From Microbispora hainanensis (lineage in GTDB: Bacteria > Actinomycetota > Actinomycetes > Streptosporangiales > Streptosporangiaceae), in assembly GCF_036186745.1 (NCBI RefSeq), contig NZ_CP108086.1, positions 5,642,001-5,706,000 on the forward strand: a DNA stretch of 64,000 nt. Direction: 5' to 3'. The translations under genes and the position numbers were made by a program. A model generated the notes under the pieces. It searched no databases, was not told where the DNA came from, and saw only the letters and a list, made by a program, of their open reading frames with translations. Every line of letters begins with the position of its first letter. Within the stretch, counting starts at the first letter, position 1. Positions 36,073 through 45,189 of this stretch are shown in pieces.

Positions 36073-37325
36073 AGATCGTCAAGGTGCTCGCGCAGCCGGT
36101 GCGGGCCGGCTTCTTCGCCGACGACCAGGCGGCGATCAGGGCAGGTGCGGAGCACGACGGCTTCACCTACGCGGGCGACCCGGTCACGCCCGGGTTCTCC
36201 GCCGTACGGCAGGCGGGTGAGGCGCTGTCGGTGATGCTGTTCCTCGAAGACGGCTCGGTCGCCTACGGCGACTGCGCGGCGGTGCAGTACAGCGGCGCCG
36301 GTGGCCGCGACCCGCTGTTCAGCGCCGAGGCGGCCCGCCGGGACGTCGAGGAGCACCTCGTCCCGATGCTGACCGGCGCGGAGCTCGGCTCGTTCCGCGA
36401 GCTGGCCGGGCGGGTGGACGCGTGCCGTACGGCCTCAGGCCCGCTGCACACGGCCATCCGCTACGGCGTGACGCAGGCGGTGCTCGACGCCGTCGCGCAG
36501 AGCCGGCGGCTCACCATGGCCGAGGTCGTCCGGGACGAGTACGCCACCGGCGTCGATCTGCGACCGGTGCCGATGTTCGCGCAGACCGGCGACGACCGGT
36601 ACGCCAACGCGGAGAAGATGATCCTCAAACGGGTGGACGTCCTTCCGCACGGCCTGATCAACAACGTCGACACCAAGCTGGGCCGGGGCGGCGAGATCCT
36701 CGAGGACTACCTGCGGTGGCTGGTGAAGAGGATCGGGGAGCTGCGCCCGGACAGCGCGTACACGCCCAGGCTGCACATCGACACCTACGGCACCGTGGGC
36801 CTCGCCTTCGACGGCGACGTCGACGCGGTCGCCGCCTATCTCGCCCGTCTCGGGGAGATCGCGGTCCCGTACGAGCTGGTGGTCGAGCACCCCATCGACG
36901 CCGGGAACCGGGAGGCGCAGATCGAGACGTACGTCCGGCTGCGGTCCGCCCTGCGGCGGATGGACGCACGGGTGAAGATCTCCGTGGACGAGTGGTGCAA
37001 CACCCTGGAGGACATCGAGATGTTCGTCGGCCGGGGCGCGGCCGACGTGATCCACGTCAAGACACCGGACCTCGGCGGCATCGGCAACACGATCGAGGCG
37101 CTGCTGCTGGTGCGCGACCGCGGGCTCGTCGCGTACTGCGGCGGCACGTGCAACGAGACGGACCGCTCGGCGCAGGTCAGCGCCAACGTCGCCATGGCCT
37201 GCGGCGCGGGACAGGTGCTGGCCAAGCCCGGCATGGGAGTGGACGAGGGACTGATGATCGTGGGAAACGAGATGGCACGGGTGGCGGCGATCGCCGCGGC
37301 ACGCGGAAAGCCGGTCCTGCCGTGA
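36069..37325 (+). CDS. mal: 3-methylaspartate ammonia-lyase
   Basis: 418 residues; the match to methylaspartate ammonia-lyase is clear over the whole length (VRAGFFADDQAAI, GEALSVMLFLEDGSVAYGDC, AVQYSGAGGRDPLF). Active-site residues fall at the same numbers as in the Clostridium enzyme: base His194 (VLPHGLINNV) and Lys331 (IHVKTPDLGG), with magnesium ligands Asp238, Glu273 and Asp307. It converts (2S,3S)-3-methylaspartate to mesaconate and ammonia. This enzyme normally works with glutamate mutase in glutamate fermentation or the haloarchaeal methylaspartate cycle; no mutase subunit is seen here. It overlaps the D-aminopeptidase and CoA-transferase genes. Confidence 0.93.
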   Translation: MKIVKVLAQPVRAGFFADDQAAIRAGAEHDGFTYAGDPVTPGFSAVRQAGEALSVMLFLEDGSVAYGDCAAVQYSGAGGRDPLFSAEAARRDVEEHLVPMLTGAELGSFRELAGRVDACRTASGPLHTAIRYGVTQAVLDAVAQSRRLTMAEVVRDEYATGVDLRPVPMFAQTGDDRYANAEKMILKRVDVLPHGLINNVDTKLGRGGEILEDYLRWLVKRIGELRPDSAYTPRLHIDTYGTVGLAFDGDVDAVAAYLARLGEIAVPYELVVEHPIDAGNREAQIETYVRLRSALRRMDARVKISVDEWCNTLEDIEMFVGRGAADVIHVKTPDLGGIGNTIEALLLVRDRGLVAYCGGTCNETDRSAQVSANVAMACGAGQVLAKPGMGVDEGLMIVGNEMARVAAIAAARGKPVLP

Positions 37326-38518
37326 TGCCGCTGGAGGACGTCAGGATCATCGCCATCGAGCAGTACGGCGCGGGACCGTTCGGCAGCGTGCACCTGGCGG
37401 ACCTGGGAGCCGAGGTCATCAAGATCGAGGACCCGTCGACCGGCGGTGACATCGGGAGATACGTCGTTCCCGAGCAGCACGGCGAGGACAGCCTGTTCTT
37501 CGAGACGTTCAACCGCAACAAGCGCAGCCTCAGCCTCGACATCTCCACGCCGGAGGGCCGCGCCGTGTTCGAGGACCTGGTCAGGGTCAGCGACGTGGTG
37601 CACTCGAACCTGCGGGGGGACGTCCCGGCCAAGCTGCGGATCCGCTACGACGACCTCAAGCATCTCAACCCGGCGATCGTGTGCAGCTCGCTCAGCGGGT
37701 TCGGCATGACCGGGCCGCGCAGCACCGAGCCCGGGTACGACTACGTGCTGCAGGGCATGGCCGGCTGGATGGACCTCACCGGCGAGCCCGACGGACCGCC
37801 CACCAAGTCGGGGCTGTCGCTCGTGGACTACTCGGGCGGGCTGGTCGCGGCGGCGTCCATCCTGGCCGCGCTGCACGCCGCGCGGCGCGACGGCGTCGGC
37901 GCCGACTGCGACGTCAGCCTGTTCGACACGGCGATCTCGATGCTGACCTATCCGGCCGCCTGGCGGCTCAACGGCGACTTCGAGCCCCGGCGCACCCACC
38001 ACTCCGCCCACCCGTCGCTCGTGCCCTTCCAGGCCTTCCCGACGGGAGACGGCTGGCTGGTGGTCGCCTGCCCGAAGGAGAAGTTCTTCCGCCGGCTCGC
38101 CGAGGCCCTCGGGCACCCGGAGTGGCCGGACGACCCCCGATATCGGGACTTCGCCGCCCGGCGGGAGAACGCCGAGGCGCTGGTCGCCGAGCTGGAGGCG
38201 GTGTTCGCCACCGGCACGAGCGAGCACTGGCTGGGCCTGCTGCGGGCGGCCGGGGTGCCGTGCGGGCCGGTGAACACCGTGGCGCAGGCCCTGAAGGATC
38301 CGCACACCGTCGCCAGGGGCATGGTCGTCGAGACCGAGCACCCCTATTTCGGCACCGTGCGGCAGGTCGCGAGCCCGCTGCGGGTGGGTGCGGGGAAACG
38401 CACCCACATGCGCGCTCCCCGGCGCGACGAGGACGCCGCGTACGTCCTGGGCGAGGTGCTCGGATACGACGCGGAACGCATCGAGCGGCTGCGCGCCGCC
38501 GCCGGCAGCAGGGGCTAG
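37325..38518 (+). CDS. Class III CoA-transferase, predicted mesaconate CoA-transferase
   Basis: 397 residues of the CaiB/BaiF (family III) fold: VRIIAIEQYGAGPFGSVHLADLG, AEVIKIEDPSTGGDIGR, NRNKRSLSLD, CSSLSGFGMTGP. The catalytic Asp is Asp168 in SLVDYSGGLVAAASI. Enzymes of this family move CoA between acyl-CoA donors and carboxylates via an aspartyl-CoA intermediate. Following directly on methylaspartate ammonia-lyase (TGATG junction), mesaconate is the natural acceptor; succinyl-CoA or acetyl-CoA could be the donor. Substrate assignment rests on context. Confidence 0.88.
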   Translation: MPLEDVRIIAIEQYGAGPFGSVHLADLGAEVIKIEDPSTGGDIGRYVVPEQHGEDSLFFETFNRNKRSLSLDISTPEGRAVFEDLVRVSDVVHSNLRGDVPAKLRIRYDDLKHLNPAIVCSSLSGFGMTGPRSTEPGYDYVLQGMAGWMDLTGEPDGPPTKSGLSLVDYSGGLVAAASILAALHAARRDGVGADCDVSLFDTAISMLTYPAAWRLNGDFEPRRTHHSAHPSLVPFQAFPTGDGWLVVACPKEKFFRRLAEALGHPEWPDDPRYRDFAARRENAEALVAELEAVFATGTSEHWLGLLRAAGVPCGPVNTVAQALKDPHTVARGMVVETEHPYFGTVRQVASPLRVGAGKRTHMRAPRRDEDAAYVLGEVLGYDAERIERLRAAAGSRG

Positions 38519-38621
38519 GACCGCCCAGGATGGCCACGCCGCCGCGAGGTCCGTGACCCGCCCCCGGAACGCCTTCGGGCACACGGACCTCCACACGATC
38601 CCGGTGAGCCGGCCGGGCCGC

Positions 38622-39191
38622 TCAGGCCGGCTCGCCGGGCGGGGCCGACAGCAGGTCGGCCACCAGGTTCTTCGGCTCTATCTCCACCAGGCTCAGCGCG
38701 GTCTCGGTGCGCTGCACGCCCTCGATCTGCCAGATGCAGTCCATGAGCAGCTGCCGCAGATGCAGGTGGTCACGCACGCGGAGCCGGGCGAGCATGTCCA
38801 TGGCGCCGGTGACGATGTCGAGCGCTTCCAGCTCGGGGATCACGGAGAGCTGCTGGACGAGGTCCTGCTGCTGGTAGCCCTGGACCGCCGTGATGATCAG
38901 GTACACGGTCATCGGATAGCCCGCGGCGCTCCAGTTCACGCGCACGCCGTACCCCTGGATCACCCCGAGACGCTCCAGCCGTGCGATGCGCTCTCCGACC
39001 GCGGGGGCGGACATGCCGAGCTCACGGGCGAGCGCCCGCTGCGAGCGCCTGGAGTCCTGGCTGAGCAGCACGAGTATCTGCCGGTCTACATCGTCGAGCG
39101 GGACCGGAGGCGCCGGGACGGACACGTCGGCGACGGCACGCAGGGGAGCGGCCGAGGAATGCGAAGCAGGGGAACGACGGCGAGGGGGCAT
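38622..39191 (-). CDS. Lrp/AsnC-family transcriptional regulator
   Basis: 189 residues from ATG 39191; the open frame extends upstream without a better start. After a 40-residue basic and proline-rich extension comes the AsnC-type helix-turn-helix: LDDVDRQILVLLSQDSRRS, QRALARELGMSAPAVGERIARLE, GVIQGYGVRV. The C-terminal alpha/beta RAM domain (TVYLIITAVQGYQ to ALSLVEIE) usually binds amino acids. It lies between the two halves of the catabolic locus and reads against them, so it is the likely sensor of amino acids released by the pathway. The long N-terminal extension is unusual. Confidence 0.88.
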   Translation of the reverse strand: MPPRRRSPASHSSAAPLRAVADVSVPAPPVPLDDVDRQILVLLSQDSRRSQRALARELGMSAPAVGERIARLERLGVIQGYGVRVNWSAAGYPMTVYLIITAVQGYQQQDLVQQLSVIPELEALDIVTGAMDMLARLRVRDHLHLRQLLMDCIWQIEGVQRTETALSLVEIEPKNLVADLLSAPPGEPA

Positions 39192-39381
39192 GGCGGGAAG
39201 GCTACCCGGCCGGGGACACGGATGGAGCACGGAAAGCGCACCGCCGCCGAAGTCACCGTATGACGGTTGCCACATAGCGCTGCGGGACGGACGCCGCGGA
39301 CAGGCGAACCGAATGCGTTTGCAGTGAAAGCCTGGCATTCGTCGGGCAAATGGTTAGTATGAGACGAAACTTCCCTTACAG

Positions 39382-39409
39382 TTGACCACCGTCAAGGTCG
39401 ACATAGGTT
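39382..39409 (+). promoter_or_regulatory. Candidate vegetative promoter of the second catabolic operon
   Basis: TTGACC (39382-39387), a 16-base spacer and TAGGTT (39404-39409) make a reasonable SigA-type pair. A transcript would start near 39416 and reach the GTG at 39444 after a short leader with a TGAGGA ribosome site. The boxes were picked by eye. Confidence 0.45.
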
Positions 39410-39443
39410 TCACTTCGCATCATCGAACGGAGTGTGAGGACCG

Positions 39444-40157
39444 GTGCGGGTCTTCGACAGCAACTGGATGCAGATAGCCGACTACCTCCAACGCGACGAT
39501 CGCATCGTGCTCCCGGTCGGATCGACCGAGCAGCACGGGTATCTCTCGCTCGGGACGGACGCCTTGCTTGCCGAGCGTGTGTCGGTGGAGGCGGCCGAGC
39601 CGCTCGGCGTTCCGGTCCTGCCGGTCCTGCCGTTCGGCATGGCGCCGTACTTCGTGGAGTATCCGGGCAGCATGAGCCTGCGGATGAGCACGTACATCGA
39701 GGTGATCCGCGACCTGCTGGACTGCCTGGCATCCCAGGGGTTCCGGCGGATCGCGGTGATCAACGGCCATGGCGGCAACGCCCCCGTCGCCGGCCTCATC
39801 CGCGAATGGGTGTGCGCGCCGCGCGACGAACGCGTGGAGGTGCTGTTCCACAGCTGGTACAACGCCCCGAAGACGGCGGAGGCGGCGTCCCGGTTCGACG
39901 ACGACCAGTTTCACGGCTCCTGGCTGGAGAACTTCGCCTGGACCAGGGTCGCCGGCGCCGAGATCCCCGGCGGCAGCGCGCCTGTCCTCCCCAGGTCGCT
40001 GGCCGACAACGTGACCGCGCGCGAGATGAGGGAGCTTTCCCCGGACGGAAGCCTGGGCGGGGCCTACCAGCGCAGCGACGAGGACATGCAGGTCGTGTGG
40101 GACGCCGGCGTGGCCGAGGTCCGCGAGCTGCTCGAGAAGGGATGGCTCGACCAGTGA
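39444..40157 (+). CDS. Creatininase-family amidohydrolase
   Basis: 237 residues. The metal-site motif VLPVGSTEQHGYLSLGTDALLA is the family signature (Glu, His and Asp ligands), and VINGHGGNAPVAG supplies another His; the later FHGSWLENFAW occupies the usual HAGE-type position with Glu shifted. Members open cyclic amides such as creatinine or hydrolyse formamides and dipeptide-like bonds. As the first gene of the second operon it may open a lactam or cyclic imide in the peptide substrate. Start GTG 39444 has TGAGGA upstream. Confidence 0.88.
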   Translation: MRVFDSNWMQIADYLQRDDRIVLPVGSTEQHGYLSLGTDALLAERVSVEAAEPLGVPVLPVLPFGMAPYFVEYPGSMSLRMSTYIEVIRDLLDCLASQGFRRIAVINGHGGNAPVAGLIREWVCAPRDERVEVLFHSWYNAPKTAEAASRFDDDQFHGSWLENFAWTRVAGAEIPGGSAPVLPRSLADNVTAREMRELSPDGSLGGAYQRSDEDMQVVWDAGVAEVRELLEKGWLDQ

Positions 40158-40852
40158 CGGAAGCCAGGGACAGGGTCGCCGTCGTCACCGGCACGGCCCA
40201 CGGGATCGGGGCGGCCATCGCCGCCGCGCTCGAGGCGGACGGGGTCCGGGTGCACGGCGTCGACAAGGACACGGTGGACGTCACCGACTCGTCCGCGGTC
40301 AACGCCTTCTTCACCGAGATCGGCGACGTCGACATCCTGGTCAACAACGCCGGCGGCGTGGTCGGCCAGGTCCACCACCCGCTGGAGGAGATCGGCGACG
40401 AGGACTGGTCCGCCGTGGTCGCGGCCAACCTCACCAGCACGTTCCTGTGCACCAGGGCGGCGGTGCCGGGCATGAAGCGGCGCGGCTCCGGCCGCATCGT
40501 GAACATCTCGTCGGGCGCGGGCCGCAGCGTCAGCCTGACCGGCATCCAGGCCTACGCCAGCGCGAAGGCCGGGCAGATCGGCTTCACCCGGCAGATGGCG
40601 CACGAGCTAGGACGGTTCGGCATCACGGTCAACTGCATCGCGCCGGGGTTCGTCCTGTCCAACCCCACGACGATCCAGCAGTGGGAGAGCTACGGCGAGC
40701 AGGGGCAGGCCGCGCTCGTCGAAGGCATCGCCGTACGCCGGCTCGGCCGGCCGGAGGACATCGCGCACGGCGTCCGGTTCTTCGTCTCCGAATCCTCATC
40801 CTGGATCACCGGTCAGACCCTCTCGATTGATGGTGGACATGCTCTCTTTTGA
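40154..40852 (+). CDS. Short-chain dehydrogenase/reductase
   Basis: 232 residues. The cofactor motif is VVTGTAHGIGAAIA, followed by DVDILVNNAGG. The catalytic residues are Ser in VNISSGAG and Tyr/Lys in IQAYASAKAGQIGF, with a standard ending GRPEDIAHGVRFF and ITGQTLSIDGGHALF. The Asp of DKDTVDV suggests an NAD preference. It probably oxidises a hydroxyl group in a pathway intermediate. GTGA overlap upstream; the M20 peptidase start lies 14 bases inside its end. Confidence 0.92.
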   Translation: MTEARDRVAVVTGTAHGIGAAIAAALEADGVRVHGVDKDTVDVTDSSAVNAFFTEIGDVDILVNNAGGVVGQVHHPLEEIGDEDWSAVVAANLTSTFLCTRAAVPGMKRRGSGRIVNISSGAGRSVSLTGIQAYASAKAGQIGFTRQMAHELGRFGITVNCIAPGFVLSNPTTIQQWESYGEQGQAALVEGIAVRRLGRPEDIAHGVRFFVSESSSWITGQTLSIDGGHALF

Positions 40853-42227
40853 TTCGACCGACTTCGATTCGACCGCCGCCTACCTCGACGAGCTCGCCGC
40901 GTACGTCGCGGTGCCCAGCGTGAGCCGGGACGCCTCCGCGGAGACCATGCGGACCGCGGCCGAATGGCTCGCGGCCCAGTTGTCCTTCGCCGGCGGACGG
41001 GTCGTCGCCACGGAAGGTCACCCCATCGTCCGGGGCGAGTGGCTCGGGGCGCCCGGCGCCCCCACCATCCTGGTCTACGGCCACTACGACGTGCAGCCGA
41101 CCGGCGATCCCGCCGAGTGGCGCACCCCGCCGTTCGAGCTGCGCGTCGACGGCGACGTGATCCGCGGGCGCGGGGTCACCGACGACAAGGGCCCGGTCTT
41201 CATCGTGCTCAAGGTCGCACAGGCGTTCATCGAGCAGGAGGGCGCGCTGCCGCTGAACGTCAAGTTCCTCTTCGAAGGAGAGGAGGAGATCGGCAGCCCC
41301 CACCTGCCCGCCTACCTGCGCGAGCACGCGGACGAGCTCGCGGCCGACCTGGTCATCTCGGCCGACGGGGCGATGTGGCGGCCGAGCGAGCCCTCGCTGT
41401 CGATCGCGTCCAAGGGCCTGGTGACGCTCACCGTCGAGGTCGGCGGCGCCGCCACCGACCTGCACTCCGGGCGTTACGGCGGCACCGTCGCCAACCCGGT
41501 GCACGCCCTGAGCGAGATCCTGGCCGGCCTGCACACGGCCGACGGCCGGGTCGCGGTCGACGGCTTCTACGACGGCATCCCCGAGCTGAGCGACGAGCGC
41601 CGCGCCGCCATCGCGGCGGTGCCGTTCGACGACGACCGCTACCGGGACGACCTGGGTCTCGACGCCCTCTTCGGCGAGGCCGGCTACAGCACGCTGGAGC
41701 GGCTGTGGGAGCGGCCCACCCTGGAGATCAACGGTGTCCTGACCGGTGGCAAATACACGGTGATCCCGCACGTCGCGACCGCCCACATCTCCTGCCGGCT
41801 CGTGCCGGGCCAGCGCCCGGAGCGGGTGCTCCAGGCGATCACCGACCATGTGCTCGCCCAGAAGATCCCCGGCGTACGCGTCGCCGTCCGCCCCGACGAG
41901 GGCGGGGTGCCCGCGTACACGATCCCCGCCGATCACCCGGCGATCCGCGCCGCCACCGAGGCGCTCGCGCACGTCTACCCGGGCCAGGACGTCCTGCTGG
42001 CCGTCATCGCGGGGACCCTGCCCGCGACGGCCCTGTTCGAGGAGGTCCTCGGCGCGAAGACGCTGTTCTTCTCCTTCTCCACCGCCGACGAGAACCTGCA
42101 CGCGCCGAACGAGTTCATGCGGATCTCCCGGCTGCGCGAGGGGATGCGCGCCTGGGAGCGGCTGTGGCGGCTGCTCGCCGACGGGCCGCACCGGCTGGCG
42201 CCGGTGCACAGGGACGGCACGCGGTGA
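40839..42227 (+). CDS. M20-family metallodipeptidase
   Basis: 462 residues. Metal ligands are visible in ILVYGHYDVQPTG (His, Asp), RGRGVTDDKGP (Asp), KFLFEGEEEIGSPHLP (general-base Glu and Glu ligand) and a late ENLHAPNEF (His). A lid domain with TDLHSGRYGGTVANP is inserted, as in the CNDP/DapE-like branch. It likely removes residues from short peptides. ATG 39-41 of block 40,8xx (40839) is chosen because GGTGG lies just upstream; nearby TTG/ATG codons at 40827-40832 are alternatives. Confidence 0.9.
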   Translation: MLSFDSTDFDSTAAYLDELAAYVAVPSVSRDASAETMRTAAEWLAAQLSFAGGRVVATEGHPIVRGEWLGAPGAPTILVYGHYDVQPTGDPAEWRTPPFELRVDGDVIRGRGVTDDKGPVFIVLKVAQAFIEQEGALPLNVKFLFEGEEEIGSPHLPAYLREHADELAADLVISADGAMWRPSEPSLSIASKGLVTLTVEVGGAATDLHSGRYGGTVANPVHALSEILAGLHTADGRVAVDGFYDGIPELSDERRAAIAAVPFDDDRYRDDLGLDALFGEAGYSTLERLWERPTLEINGVLTGGKYTVIPHVATAHISCRLVPGQRPERVLQAITDHVLAQKIPGVRVAVRPDEGGVPAYTIPADHPAIRAATEALAHVYPGQDVLLAVIAGTLPATALFEEVLGAKTLFFSFSTADENLHAPNEFMRISRLREGMRAWERLWRLLADGPHRLAPVHRDGTR

Positions 42228-43417
42228 CGGCGGGCGTCTACGAGTCGTACGGCTATCTCACGCCCGGCGTCGACTTCCCGGCCATCGAGCTGGCCCCCGA
42301 GTTCGGCCGCGTGCCGCCGTACGCCGGCGGCCTGAGCGAGCTGGAGCGGGAACGGGCCGAGCGGCTGCTGCGGGACAACATCGTGATCAGCCTGCACGAC
42401 CATCCCGTGCGGTTCCCCGCCGACATGCGGCAGACGCCGGAATACAACAGGACCGGACGCCAGCACACCGCGTTCGCCGGGCTCCTCGCGTCGGGCATGA
42501 CCGTCGTGTTCGACAACATGATGGACGGCACCGCCTGCGTCACCGGCAACGCCCCGTGGCGCTGGCTCGACATCATCACCGACCTCGGCATGCGCCAGGC
42601 CGACATCGCCCACCAGTCCGGCGTGATCGTGATCCGGACGATGGACGACATCGAGCACGCCCACAGGTCGGGCAAGGTGGGGCTGCTGTTCGGCCTGGAG
42701 GCGGCGACGCCGATCGAGAACGAGCTCGACCGGCTCGACGTCCTGTACGGCCTCGGCCTCCGGCAGATCGGCATCGCCTACTCCGACGCCAACGCCCTCG
42801 GCAGCGGGCTGAACGAGACCACCGACGGCGGGCTGACCGACTTCGGCAGGCGCGCGGTCGCCAGGATGAACAGGCTCGGCCTGGCCATCGACATCTCGCA
42901 CTCCTCCGACCGGACCGGCCTGGACGTCTGCGCCGTGAGCGAGCGCCCGGTGTTCATGACCCATGCGGGAGCGCGCGCGGTCTGGGACACGCCGCGGATG
43001 AAGCCGGACGACGTCCTGCGCGCGGTCGCCGAGACCGGCGGCGTCATCGGCATGTCGGCGGCGCCCCACACGACGCTGTCCGAGGCCCATCCCCGGCACA
43101 CGATCCTGTCGGTGATGGACCACTTCCGGTATTGCCTGGACCTGGTCGGCATCGAGCACGTCGCGTTCGGGCCGGACACCCTCTATGGCGACCACGTCGG
43201 CCTGCACACCGTCTTCGGGCACCTGCTCAAGGTGGGCGCCGCCGCGCCCGGCGGCCCCTCCTTCGAGAAGGTGGAGTACGTCGACGGGCTGGAGAACCCG
43301 ACCGAGAACTTCCACAACATCTGCGGCCTGCTCGTCCAGGAAGGGTTCTCCGACAGCGAGATCACGGCCGTGCTCGGCGGCAACATCCTCCGGGCGCTCG
43401 AGCGGATCTGGGCCTAA
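42224..43417 (+). CDS. M19-family (renal dipeptidase-like) metallopeptidase
   Basis: 397 residues from GTG 42224, overlapping the M20 stop. The metal site appears as ISLHDHPVRFP (replacing the usual DGHND), Glu in LLFGLEAATPIE, His in AIDISHSSDRTG and His in VFMTHAGARAVWD, and an Asp in AFGPDTLYGDH. M19 enzymes hydrolyse dipeptides with D- or dehydro-amino acids at the C-terminal side. The altered first motif suggests a shifted substrate preference. It fits with DppA in handling D-residues. Confidence 0.85.
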   Translation: MTAGVYESYGYLTPGVDFPAIELAPEFGRVPPYAGGLSELERERAERLLRDNIVISLHDHPVRFPADMRQTPEYNRTGRQHTAFAGLLASGMTVVFDNMMDGTACVTGNAPWRWLDIITDLGMRQADIAHQSGVIVIRTMDDIEHAHRSGKVGLLFGLEAATPIENELDRLDVLYGLGLRQIGIAYSDANALGSGLNETTDGGLTDFGRRAVARMNRLGLAIDISHSSDRTGLDVCAVSERPVFMTHAGARAVWDTPRMKPDDVLRAVAETGGVIGMSAAPHTTLSEAHPRHTILSVMDHFRYCLDLVGIEHVAFGPDTLYGDHVGLHTVFGHLLKVGAAAPGGPSFEKVEYVDGLENPTENFHNICGLLVQEGFSDSEITAVLGGNILRALERIWA

Positions 43418-43441
43418 CCCTCCCGAATGGAAAGAGGATCA

Positions 43442-45154
43442 GTGACTCCTGAAGTCCAGCCCCCGGCGAACGACCGGCTCGCCCGGCTCAGCGACGAGTT
43501 CTTCCAGGTGAAGCACACGGCCGACCCCTTCAGCGCCACGCTGCTCGGCGTCTCGGGCTTCGACGGGCTGGTGCCCGACCCCAGCCGCTCCGGCGCCGCC
43601 GCCGACGCCGCGAAGATCGCGGACATCGAACGGCGGCTCGCGGAGATCGACCCGGACGGCCTGAACCCGGCCGACCGGATCAACCACGCCGTGCTCGGCC
43701 GCCTCGCCTGGGGCGTACGGTCCGACCTGGAGCACGGCCTGTGGGAGACGGGGGCGTCCGCGGACGGCTACTCCTCACCGCAGGCGATGATGTTCATGTC
43801 GGTCCCGGCCGCGTCCCTCACCGACGCCGCGGCCGTCGACCAGTACCTGCGGCGGCTGAGCGCCCTGCCCGCGTTCATCGACGCGATCCTCGACCGCTAT
43901 CGGGCGGCCGAACAGGACGGGCGGATTCCCACCCGGGTCGGCGTCGGCCAGGCCATCGACCAGCTCACCGGGCACCTTTCGCTGAGCCTGGCCGACGACA
44001 CCCTGCTCGGCCATCGGCTGCCGGCCGACGTCGACGAGGGGAGCGTCAGGGCGCGCGCGGCCGGCATCGTCGAGGAGTCCGTCCGTCCCGCGCTCCGGCG
44101 CCTGCTCGTCGGCCTCCGGGACGAGCTGCTGCCCGTGGCCCGGCCCGACGAGCGGGTCGGCGTCCGCTTCGTCCCCGGTGGCGAGGAAGGTTACCGGGCC
44201 GCCGTACGGCGTCACACCACCACGGACCTGTCCCCGGAGGAGATCCACCAGATCGGTCTCGACTGTCTCGCGGAGCTGCGGCAGGAATGGGCCGAGCTGG
44301 GCGGACGGGTGCTCGGCACGAGCGACGTGGGCGAGGTCCTGACCCGGCTGCGGGAGGACCCCTCGTTGCGGTTCGGCTCGGCCGCCGAGATCGTCGACGT
44401 GGTGACCGACGCCCTGCGCCGGGCCGAGGAGGCGCGCGACGACTGGTTCCCGGCGTACGACATCGCCGACTGCGTCATCGAGGAGATCAACCCGATCGAG
44501 GCGGGCAACGCCGCGCTCGCCCACTACCGGCCGCCGGCGGGCGACGGGTCCCGGCCCGGCGCCCACTGCGTCCTCACGGCCGACCCGCACGAGCGGTTCG
44601 TGTACGAGTACGAGGCGCTGGCCTTCCACGAGAGCACGCCCGGGCACCACCTGCAGATCGCCTCCGCGCAGACCCTGACGGACCTTCCGGCCTACCGGCG
44701 GTTCCTGGACGCCGAGGTGTGCGGGTACGTCGAGGGCTGGGGCCTGTACAGCGAACGGCTCGCCGACGAGATGGGCCTGTACACCTCGGACATCGCCCGG
44801 CTGGGGATGCTCTCGTTCGACGCGCTGCGCGCCTGCCGGCTGGTCGTGGACACGGGCATGCACCACCTCGGCTGGTCGCGGCAGCAGGCCATGGAATTCA
44901 TGTGGGACAACACCGCGACGACGCGGGCCAACGTCCGCAACGAGATCGACCGCTACATCGCATGGCCAGGGCAGGCGCTGGCGTACATGATCGGCCGCCG
45001 TGAGATCCGCCGCCTGCGGGCCGTGGCCGAAGGCCGCCTCGGATCCCGTTTCGACATCCGCGCCTTCCACGGGACGGTGCTCGGCAACGGCGCCGTCCCC
45101 CTCGGTGTGCTCGACCAGATCGTGGCCGCCTGGATCGACTCCGCGGCGGCCTGA
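43442..45154 (+). CDS. DUF885-family zinc metallohydrolase
   Basis: 570 residues, mostly helical. The metal motif is ALAFHESTPGHHLQIA (HExxxGHH), followed by EGWGLYSERLADEMGLY, the conserved DUF885 segment with the third ligand region. The family is widespread and thought to be peptidase-like, but few members have a known substrate. GTG 43442 is preceded by AAAGAGGA; ATG 43427 is an alternative without a ribosome site. It begins 24 bases after the M19 gene. Confidence 0.85.
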   Translation: MTPEVQPPANDRLARLSDEFFQVKHTADPFSATLLGVSGFDGLVPDPSRSGAAADAAKIADIERRLAEIDPDGLNPADRINHAVLGRLAWGVRSDLEHGLWETGASADGYSSPQAMMFMSVPAASLTDAAAVDQYLRRLSALPAFIDAILDRYRAAEQDGRIPTRVGVGQAIDQLTGHLSLSLADDTLLGHRLPADVDEGSVRARAAGIVEESVRPALRRLLVGLRDELLPVARPDERVGVRFVPGGEEGYRAAVRRHTTTDLSPEEIHQIGLDCLAELRQEWAELGGRVLGTSDVGEVLTRLREDPSLRFGSAAEIVDVVTDALRRAEEARDDWFPAYDIADCVIEEINPIEAGNAALAHYRPPAGDGSRPGAHCVLTADPHERFVYEYEALAFHESTPGHHLQIASAQTLTDLPAYRRFLDAEVCGYVEGWGLYSERLADEMGLYTSDIARLGMLSFDALRACRLVVDTGMHHLGWSRQQAMEFMWDNTATTRANVRNEIDRYIAWPGQALAYMIGRREIRRLRAVAEGRLGSRFDIRAFHGTVLGNGAVPLGVLDQIVAAWIDSAAA

Positions 45155-45189
45155 GCCAGGCGCCCGCGTTTCCTTAGCAAGGAGTGCAC

